Assembly: GCA_031553835.1 (NCBI GenBank)
Contig: JAVBKX010000039.1
Location: forward strand, 1 to 30,467
Origin: JAVBKX01 sp031553835
GTDB taxonomy: Bacteria; Bacteroidota; Bacteroidia; Bacteroidales; Azobacteroidaceae
Reading direction: 5' to 3'
Length of the DNA: 30,467 nucleotides
The notes under the pieces were generated by a model, which was not told the DNA's origin, ran no database searches, and saw only the letters and a list, made by a program, of their open reading frames with translations. Of this stretch, positions 1 through 8,500 are shown in pieces. Both the position numbers and the translations under genes were made by a program. Position 1 is the stretch's first letter; every line of letters begins with the position of its first letter.

Positions 1-17
1 ATAACCCTAACACAGAT

Positions 18-131
18 GAGAATTTTATTCTCGAATAATTTCAATGAACTTTAGTTTATATTTTCCAATCGACTTCTAGTCGACACTGCGAATTTCATTC
101 GCAATCCAACCTATGGATTTTCAATCCATAG
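18..131. repeat. Cluster of four perfect short stem-loops
   Basis: Four perfect palindromes follow each other: GAGAAT-TTT-ATTCTC (18-32), TCGACT-TCT-AGTCGA (69-83), TGCGAAT-TTC-ATTCGCA (87-103) and CTATGGATT-TTC-AATCCATAG (111-131). The stems grow from 6 to 9 bp, all loops are three pyrimidines, and the arm sequences are unrelated. A weaker AACT-TT-AGTT (47-56) lies between the first two. No gene is recognised anywhere in 1-306; a 76-codon leftward frame at 121-351 has no recognisable features. The hairpins are read directly from the sequence; any function is unknown. Confidence 0.75.
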
Positions 132-173
132 TTGTTAAGTTATATTGTCTTGTTTTTTTATTTGATTTGAGTG

Positions 174-181
174 CAAAGATA
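174..181 (-). promoter_or_regulatory. Possible Bacteroidetes -7 box pointing left
   Basis: On the minus strand this reads TATCTTTG, an exact match to the TAnnTTTG -7 element of Bacteroidetes primary sigma factor promoters. Transcription would run left across the stem-loop cluster toward a gene outside the window. No good -33 TTTG is seen at the usual distance, so this is a tentative call. Confidence 0.3.
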
Positions 182-381
182 ATACTATCCCGTGGAATAA
201 TACTTTTAAGACTATTCAAATTAGTATAGATGAAAAATTCCAGCACAATAGAAATGACTTCTATTTCAAATCCTCCATGTATTATATCTAAAAATATGTT
301 TTTAACATGAAAAAATACTTTGTTTTTTCGGATATCTGCCGTATATTGCACCCGGTTTTTGTACGCTTAAAATACATTATT

Positions 382-1017
382 ATGAAAATCTGTTCCCTTT
401 TCTGTTTATTGTGGGTGGTAAGCAGTTCCTTATTCGCCCAACATAGCCTTGAGAACCGGTTGAACATGTACCGCGCGGATGATGAAATCATCAAACAACA
501 GGTAGAATACAAAGATCCCGGGCGAGGGGGTGAAAACGTATTGTGGGATTTCAGCCGGTTGACTTCGGTGAATGACGAATACCGGCTTTCTTTTTTCGAA
601 GCCTATAACGGCAAATTAGCCGGGATGGAACACCAGACGATGTATTATTATACTTTGTCCAATGACTCCCTGCTGTTGTGGGGTTTTGAGAATGCGACTG
701 CCAAACTGAAAAACGACCAGCCCGAATTACTCTTAAAATATCCGGTCAAATACCAAGACCATACAAGCTGTTATTACCACGGTCACGGTTTGTATTGCGA
801 CCGTTTAGCCGCTGATTCCACATTAATTGCAGTAGAAACTTTCCGCTGGTATTCCAAAGGCTACCGTTACCCGGTCTTTGAGACGGTTTTTTCTTTCCTC
901 CCCAGGCACATTATTATCTGGAGGAAGATGCGGAAAATCTTTGATATGGTTCACACCCGTCTTACTTCAAGGAAGCTATGCCCTTACTTTCTTGAGGTAA
1001 GGCCGGTGTGTCCTTAG
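382..1017 (+). pseudogene. Secreted hypothetical protein, frameshifted/truncated
   Basis: The ATG at 382 gives a clean signal peptide ending in FAQ; the in-frame ATG at 307 would only add a non-signal-like extension, so 382 is preferred. The body (motifs ENRLNMYRADDEIIKQQVEY and RWYSKGYRYPVFETV) resembles a Bacteroidales family of uncharacterised secreted proteins. After residue about 170 the reading becomes arginine-rich nonsense. Adding one T to the T6 run at 887-892 would instead restore FFFPPQAHYYLEEDAENL in the next frame, which I recall as the family continuation, but that frame stops at 942-944. At least two lesions, or sequencing errors, are therefore needed to explain it. No function is assigned. 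Confidence 0.6.
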
Positions 1018-1093
1018 TCGCAAGGTCTCTGCTTCCTTATAAGCAGGCCCTCTGTCTCCTTAGAAACAGCGCCCCTGCCAATAAGGAAGCAGA
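1008..1093. repeat. Three imperfect 23-bp tandem repeats plus an inverted arm
   Basis: Three consecutive 23-bp units (1008-1030, 1031-1053, 1054-1076) share TCCTTA at unit positions 4-9, CA at 14-15, and a CT end. Directly after them, ATAAGGAAGCAGA (1081-1093) is the exact reverse complement of TCTGCTTCCTTAT (1028-1040), so the transcript could fold into a 13-bp stem around units 2-3. CCTTAGTCGCAAGG (1012-1025) is a smaller internal hairpin. This lies right behind the broken gene and may be where it was interrupted. Confidence 0.6.
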
Positions 1094-1104
1094 CAGGGGT
1101 TTGA

Positions 1105-1120
1105 TAGGGGTATAGTTCCC
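1105..1120. repeat. 16-bp direct repeat, copy 1
   Basis: TAGGGGTATAGTTCCC is identical to 2485-2500. The two copies bracket the lipoprotein gene 1223-2368. The core is a GGGG/CCCC dyad. The stretch 1121-1222 has no recognised gene; a 32-codon rightward frame without a start (1135-1233) is open but unrecognised. Confidence 0.7.
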
Positions 1121-1222
1121 CCGGTTCAGCGTAGATTAATGATATTCGCACGTTGAGCGAAGTCTGCCAGGAATTAGATTGGTCAATGGCTGTAAATGTG
1201 TTTTACGCAAACCCGAATAAAA

Positions 1223-2368
1223 TCACTTTATAAGATAAGGAGTTAATTCATCCCAAGATAAAAATAAACTGGGTTCTCCGGCTGCAAATCCCATTAATTC
1301 ATACGGATAATAAGAGAACGTAATGCCTGTGGGAAGCAGGGAAAAGTTCTCGGAAGCCCCTTGCGGCTCTTGAAGAAAAGGTATTTCCCCATTCTCTGCT
1401 TGAAACGTTTGTTTCAACCGTTCCATATAAAACGCTGTAAACTGATCGTCATCTACCTGTAAAATATCTTCCAGATGTAACAGTTTCCCTGTTTTGACAT
1501 CAAAATTAAAGTAAGTTGTACCAGGCAGACCATGAGCGCCACCCATGTAAATATGATGAAAGTGAGAAACTACATAAAAACATGAATCCAAATAATATGG
1601 AGTCAAAAATCCCTGACTAAAGGTCGTGTAACAATCATCACCATCATCGCTGCCTTCGTTTATATCCAGTTCAATATTGTGTTTCCATTTTTGATAATCA
1701 GGAGAATAATAGATTTTCTCTATTTGAGACAACGGATTTTGCTGAAAAAATGAAGCATATTTTTCCGGATATTGAACCGGAACCGCCTGAAAATCATACT
1801 CCCAATGCGGCTTATAAAAAGTACCATCAAAATAACAATAATTCATCCTGTAGTTGAAAACATCATACGCCTGATATTGAACTTCACCTGCTTGCAACGG
1901 ATACCTATACTCATCCTTTATCACAATCAATGGCCCTTGCAAAGAAAATTCATATTGATATGGCTGCTCCTGCGCCCATTCATTCTGTGGTGTCCGCCAT
2001 TTCCCGGGGGCAACTTGCTCTAACCCGATGTATGTAAACGAACTATCACCTTCTATATATATTCCACCCGCAACTTCATAACGATGATATTCTGACATCA
2101 TCGATTGACTTACATAAGCCTGAACTTTCCTGCCATCTATTTCTCCTTCAAATGTTTTAAAAAAAGGTTTTTCAAGAACAATCGTATCATTAGGTGTAAT
2201 ATATGCTGATTCGGATATTTTTATGATAGAGGTTATGAGCGGCTCTTCTTCGATTAAATCTCCAATATTTTCCGGTTCCGAATTATTTGTCAAATTGTTG
2301 TTTGTGGTATTTTTACATGCTAAGAGCAACACACAGCATGTTATCAATAAAATAGTTTTATAATTCAT
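1223..2368 (-). CDS. Lipoprotein with DUF3298 (RsiV-like) C-terminal domain
   Basis: The protein has 381 residues. An N-terminal hydrophobic segment is followed by a lipobox LLAC with Cys18, so it should be an envelope lipoprotein. The residues after the Cys (KNTTNNN) lack the acidic run of Bacteroidetes surface-export signals, which favours a periplasm-facing location. The C-terminal third, with YMGGAHGLPGTTYFNFD and a stretch about a lipid-facing 'LEDILQVDDDQFTAFY' type helix, matches DUF3298, often found with a DUF4163/PdaC-like N-terminal part. Members of this group bind glycans or lysozyme or are uncharacterised. It is transcribed alone, leftward, and is flanked by the 16-bp direct repeats at 1105 and 2485. 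Specific function is unknown. Confidence 0.8.
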   Translation of the reverse strand: MNYKTILLITCCVLLLACKNTTNNNLTNNSEPENIGDLIEEEPLITSIIKISESAYITPNDTIVLEKPFFKTFEGEIDGRKVQAYVSQSMMSEYHRYEVAGGIYIEGDSSFTYIGLEQVAPGKWRTPQNEWAQEQPYQYEFSLQGPLIVIKDEYRYPLQAGEVQYQAYDVFNYRMNYCYFDGTFYKPHWEYDFQAVPVQYPEKYASFFQQNPLSQIEKIYYSPDYQKWKHNIELDINEGSDDGDDCYTTFSQGFLTPYYLDSCFYVVSHFHHIYMGGAHGLPGTTYFNFDVKTGKLLHLEDILQVDDDQFTAFYMERLKQTFQAENGEIPFLQEPQGASENFSLLPTGITFSYYPYELMGFAAGEPSLFLSWDELTPYLIK

Positions 2369-2384
2369 GAGTTAAAAATTTAAG

Positions 2385-2392
2385 CAAAGGTA
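2385..2392 (-). promoter_or_regulatory. -7 box of the lipoprotein gene
   Basis: The minus strand reads TACCTTTG, matching TAnnTTTG, 17 bp upstream of the ATG at 2368. The -33 region about 20 bp further up is poor (TTACTTCG), so this is a moderate-confidence promoter. Confidence 0.4.
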
Positions 2393-2484
2393 TTCTATTT
2401 TTTGTATTCGAAGTAATATACAAAGATTGAACAGTAATTAAAAAAAGTAGTATGTTATTTTTTTCATGGTAAAAAAAAATAGGT

Positions 2485-2500
2485 TAGGGGTATAGTTCCC
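2485..2500. repeat. 16-bp direct repeat, copy 2, with terminator-like context
   Basis: Identical to 1105-1120. On the minus strand it lies just behind the sprA stop, forming a short AGGG/CCCT stem (2501-2498 with 2489-2486) followed, after a short gap, by nine T residues (2479-2471). It could act as a weak sprA terminator. Copy 1 is also downstream of a leftward gene but has no T run. Confidence 0.5.
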
Positions 2501-2502
2501 TT

Positions 2503-5500
2503 TTATCTTGACAAACTCAAATTAACACTTATTCCGAAACTGGATTTTGAGATCGGGAATGCAGTGGATGATACCAACGGTTTGCTGATTTGTTTGTCGT
2601 AAAATGCTTCTACGGTCAGCGACTTGCTGAGATTGTATTTCCCCGACAGTTTGATCATTGTGTTTGCATCGCCGCTGGTCGCCTGGGTATAGACATCCTG
2701 GATTTTGCGTATCAATGTCTGCATTTGCTTATACGAAAAATCGGCAGAAACAAGTAAGTCGTGGCTTACTCCCTGGCTGGCTTTCATTTTCAATACTTTA
2801 TTGAAATCGGTAAAGCGATATCCGGCTCCAATGACGTACTCATTACTGGCGGTCTCTACAATCTGGTAAGACGAAATATTGAGATTGAGGTTGCGGGTTT
2901 TACGTAATTCCAATTTGGCGGATACATTACTTTTGAAAGTTGCATCTACACCAAACAGCGGATTGAAATTTTCAGTAATGTTGACTGTCGAAATAGAGTA
3001 GGGCATGGAAGGTACCCAATTGTCGGTTGTAATGTTGCGGATAAACCCAATGCCTTCGGAATTGCTTACCCAATCCATATAAGAAGTATAAGTTCCTACT
3101 AAATAACGGCAATCATAGCGATGTTTGAGTTCAAACGTTTTGAAATGCTTATTGATAATATCCCATTGCATTAATCCTTCGTAACGTACATTCCAGTTGG
3201 GCAGAATGCTGGCTAATGACGGAAAAGCCGTCAGGCTAATGGTGTTCGGATCTTTTCCGGTATAAGCTGCTAAAAATGCCGGGATCAATACATCTGCCGA
3301 ATTTTCGGAATACACGCCCTGGGTAGGATTGTAAGGCGTTCCATCCGGATAGAAACTGTTGTTGTAAGGCTTTTGCAACCTGTTTTTGATAATCGCCCTG
3401 TTGTTCAGGAATTGGGAGAATGCTTTGGAATAATATCCATTATTGGCATTCCTGCTTTCGAACGCCGAACCGATGGCAATGGTAGTCATGTTGAATGAGC
3501 CGCCGTAACGTTTGGATATGTCGGTAAACATGTAATAGAGTTCTTCCCGCCGGGTATTATTACGGCTGGCTGTCAGGTCGATTTTCATTCCGGTAAAAGG
3601 TTCGAGAGTAGCACGGAAGGAAATATCTTCGATCCGGTTAAACATAGCCGGAATGGTATTGTTGATCGTGTCGTTGATGAGCCATCCTCTTTCATTGGCG
3701 GTATTAATGTATCCTTCATCTGTTAGTCCGAATGCAAAATCCCAGCCGGGAGCGCCGTTGCCTTGTCCGAGAAAATCGCCAATGTCGGGACGAAAATTCG
3801 GTACCATGGTTTCGGTCGATGTTTTGTATGTAAAACCGATGGTTCGTACTGTCATTAGGCCTCTGGCGCCTACTTGGGCTATTTTGTACCAAAGATCTTC
3901 TTCGGGAGGAGGTAATTGGGTAATGGCAAGGGTGAGACGAGCCGTATCTTTGTTGTTGATTCTTACCGTATTATTGTCTATAGCTTTGAAATTGACCAGG
4001 TATAGTCTGCCATCTGCGCCACGTGCGGTAACACGTACCCGTTTGTTGTTTAATTGGTGTTTGACTATTGTGGCGGAATCCTGGCTCAGCGTAACGGATC
4101 CTTCGTATTTTTTCTTTTCTTTTGGAGCCGGTTTTTGTTGGTTCTTCGGCACGCTGCGAGCATTACTTGCAGTGGGCTTCTTCATATTGAATTTTTGATT
4201 TACATTTTTGAGGAATGTATTTTTATTATAAAAATTGAGTAAATTGAGATTGGCATTGTCTAAGCCAATGGATCGCTGGTTTCTGATGGTATTGCCTACT
4301 TCTATATCCGGGTCGTTGAATTGGGTTGCTCCTTTATCCCAGTTGTACGCCGCGTTATAAGAGAGGTTAGCGCCCATCCAGTCAAGTATGGGAATGAATT
4401 TGAAAGGAATGCTGTATGTTGCGCTGAACGATTGGGCATAGGAAATGGGAGTTCCCAAGTCGCGGATGCTTTGCCAAACGGAGTCTTTCCAAATCTGGTA
4501 TTCGTCGGGATACAGTTGCTTATTAACCTGAACATAAGGTGTTTCAATTCTTGCTTTGGTTCCTGTTTCCATTCGGAGGTTGAGATTGGGAGTCAGGTTC
4601 CATTGTATGTTGCCTCCCCGGTTCCAAAAGAAATCTTCCCGGAAGGCCGGTTTGACCATATTTTGTGTGCTGTACATGTTGAGGTCTTTCAATTGCAACT
4701 CATAATATGACCGCGCCATGTCGGATGAAAAGGCGAGGGTGTTGGGCAGGTAATTTAATTTGAATTCTTTCGCAAATTTTACGGCTCCCGATTTGCTTTT
4801 TATATCTTTGAATGGAGCCCAGGGTTGTACATAAGGCGAATAAGCGTAGCCAAAGAACAGCCGGGTGTCTGTATTTCTTTCGTATTCGGTGGTCGCATTT
4901 TGTTTGTATTGTTCTGAAAATGAATATCCTAAAGTAAAATTGGCCGGATCGTAAGGCATTGGATTTTTACTTTTGATGTTGACTTTGATATTGTTGAGTC
5001 CAATGTTTTTGTTAATGACTTTGTCTTGCGCATAATTACGGATCGAGTCTTTTTCTGCTTTAGTTTGGGCGGCATCCAGGGCGTCTTTTAATAAAATATC
5101 CTGATTGAGCGGATCGTATTTAGGACTTACAATTTGCTCGGAATAACCATAACTAAATGGTAGCGAGACATTTGCTTTTTCCGGAAAAAGCTTGCCGAGT
5201 TCGATTGTCGTGGCCACATTGTATCCATAGCGATCATCCATATTTCGCTCCATAATGCCCTGTTCCAGGGTGCCAAAACCTGCTGTTTGCACGTTACCGG
5301 CCAGATTAACCATACCGAGATCGGAGAGGGTGATGTTGAGATTGCCGTTGGCAGCCCAGCCTCCATCTTCGTTAAAGTCGGTGAGCCGTAATTCGTCCAC
5401 CCAAATGATGGCCGACTTGGTGGCGCGTGAATTGTTTCTGACTCCGATCATAATGACTTTGATCTCTGAAATACTGGGATTTCCGACAATCGAAATTTTA

Positions 5501-8500
5501 TTCATAGGTTTATCCGGATCATTTTCACTGTAAATGGTGCCATAAGTAACATTGGACCCGGCTTTTCGTTTTTCCCGGTTGCGGCTTAGCTTGAGGTTTG
5601 TCAGCGCTTCAAACGGGAAATCAAACATATTTTCTTTGGGCCAAACGGCCAGCCGGTCGCTTGAGCTTCCGTCGCTGTATCTGCCCGCAGGTGTCAGGTT
5701 GAGCGGAATTTCGTATTCGTAATAATTATTTTTATAGTCTGATCCTAATCGCAGGAAAATACTGATTTCATCGTTTTGCAAATTGGTCGGGTCGTTGATA
5801 AGCGCTTCCGCATGGGTAAACATTTGCAACCGGCGGTATTGTCGCGTGTCGAGCGCCGTGTTTTTGTAAACAGCCCTGGCATCGTTTGGTGAAAGGTTGG
5901 CAACCAGCATGGAGAGTGATTGCTCGTTCTCCTGACGGATTTGCGCCTGACTTGGATCGATAATTCGATTGACTCCGGGTGGCATGACATAGTTGACAGG
6001 TTCACGGTCTCCGTTTTCTTCCAGGTTGACAGTCGCAATATTCATTGTGGTATTGCTGTTGATTGGCGGTTGGTTAGGATTGTAGAGCGGTTGTGTGTAG
6101 GCTCTCCAATCGCCTTTGACCAGTTCGAAGGTGCCAAAACGTAATAACATGGTATCCGTACAATTGGTCAGATATGTCCGGATGAACCGGATGGTTTTGA
6201 AATCGGAAATGTTTCCGTAAGCAATTTTTTCTTTATTGTCGCGCAGCGGAACTTTATACAGATACCAGGTAACGGTATCTACGGTGCCGTTGCGGAGACT
6301 TACCCGCGCATCACGTCTGTCAACAATGTATCCTTTTCCCACTTCCATGTCTTTAGGTCGAAGGGAGACTTTGTATTCGAAGTAACGTTCGTTTTCGCTC
6401 AATGTATTATCCTGGTTGATATCTTCCACGTCGGGACTGTTTTTGGCGGCAGTATTGTAATTTTCGGGAGAATCTTCGGCAGATGCAGAGTTCCCTTCGG
6501 TTCCGTTATAATGTTTATACCGGTCGAGGATAGATGTTTCCATCTGGTCGAAGTCGGATCCGCGGTAATAGTGGTAGATATCTCCGGAAGGAGAATTGAA
6601 TGGAGAGAACTGATCTTCTTTCATTTGAGAGAGTACATTGCCAGATAAAGTCTTCTCCAATGTGTCAATTAAATTTTTATATATTCCGAATGATTTTTCT
6701 TCTTCTTTAGTTAATCCGTTCAAACCAACGTCTTGCAATCTTCGCGTATTGTTGTTGGGATCAGTATTGTCGAAGGCATAATTGAGCGATTGGCGGGTAG
6801 GAACTTTTCCCCAGACTGTTTTTTCAAATGCAGTAGTATCCCCGTTGACAGGTAGTCCGTTTTCGAAAAATTTTCTTTCATCTTTCAGGATGTCTTCCGA
6901 AATTTCTCCGAGGTTAAAATATAAATCGCCGCCTATATTGGGTTTGTTGGCATCATAAATGAATGGATCGAGCAACCAGAATTCGATGTATTCTATATTA
7001 GCAGCTTCAAAATCGCGGTATCCCTGATCAATGCTCCGCATCATTCCTCCCCATTTGCGTTCCGGATGCAGGAATGTGCCATCATTGGGATTAATCGAGT
7101 CGCCATCCACATTATAAGGCCCTCTTTCATTCGGATAATAAGCGATGTTGAGTACGGGAATAGTTGCGGCTTCTCCTTGCGCCAATTCTTTGTTGGGAAA
7201 TAACTCCATTTCATATACTTCGCGGACGTAGTGGTTGGAGAGTTGTTCTTTGTCGTTTTTGATGTGGGTGGGGGTCAGGGAGGAGTTTTTTCTGGTAAAC
7301 AAAGGGTCTATGGTGTACCATGCAAACATGGCCCGGTTATTTCCATACAAGGCGTTGTTTACTTCTCTCGCTTCCGGAAATCTGTAATCGGGCGTACTGG
7401 CTAAGAACCAGTAAGGGGCATACCGCAGATCCACTTTTACTTTGGCGCGTTCAAAATCATCGACATAAGAATAATCTCCTCCATATTCGCTTTGATAATG
7501 TCCGGGAATCAGTTGGGCAAATTCTGCATTGAAGCTGATACTGGAAGGTTGGGTTAATTCTATAAGCGGGAGTTTATCCACTAAATTGGTTAGCCATTGC
7601 GATTTGGTTTTATAATTTACGTTGAATCCGTAAATGGTATTGTTGATGGATTCGTCTCCCGGATTCACTTTCATGGTAATCGGCATTTCGCTCAGATTCA
7701 TAATGGTTCCGCCGATTGAGAAATCGGGATTGAACTGGTATTGCAAATCCAATCCCATCATGGTTTTGCGCTGCATGGCAAAATTGGATCTGTTTTCGGA
7801 AGTGATATTGATCGGCACATTTTCGTATGCCGGATTGATGACATTGACTTTTCCGGATGCATAATCGACCGTATAATCGATGTTTTCCTGCAGGACGACA
7901 CCGTTAGCCGTTACACGTACAGAACCACGGGGAACATTCATTCCTTCGAGATTGATTTCCGATCCGGCAGAGCCTTTGTATTCTCCTGTCAGCACAAATT
8001 TATTTTTTTCGGCGATTTGTCTCGCTACCGTTAATGTCGAGTCATATAATTCCTGGAAGACGTAGTTATCAGCAATGGCATCATTTCCTATTTTTTTCCG
8101 TAAATGACTTCCAAATGGTTCGACCACAGGGAAAATGATTTTTCCGTTTTGCGACATGACTGTGTATCCTTCCAGGTAGTCGAAAAAGCCGTCGGGATAC
8201 GGATTCTGTTGTGAGTTGAGCCGGTCTAAGCCCATTACGCGGAGTAATGGTTGGTTGGCAACGGCTCCTTCCGTCAGATAATTCATGTAGGTACCCGTAG
8301 TGTCGCTCAGGTACATGATGTCGAGTCTGAATTTGTCTCGTTGCAGCGAGTAAGCATTCAACGAATAGATGTTTCTCATCATCAAATGCCAGTAAGGCGA
8401 TTGTGGTGTGAATGACGTTCCTTTGAGTAATTTTAAGTATAAATTTTCTTTGGTTTGATCGCCTGATGAATTGTCGGTAGAAAATTCTCCCACCTGATAA

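Noticed and set aside
18..131. CRISPR-like array
   Set aside because: The hairpin units do not share a repeat sequence and spacing is irregular, so it is not a CRISPR.
121..351. Leftward 76-codon frame in the left intergenic region
   Set aside because: No signal peptide, motif or family resemblance; it overlaps the leader of the 382 gene and the last stem-loop.
1135..1233. 32-codon open frame without a start, ending TAA at 1231
   Set aside because: Could be the decayed tail of the 382 gene, but no family resemblance could be recognised and a frame this short may be chance.
3653..4198. 181-codon rightward open frame inside sprA
   Set aside because: It lies antisense to a continuous, recognisable SprA frame and has no recognisable protein features; treated as a shadow, as are the other rightward frames in 2503-9999.
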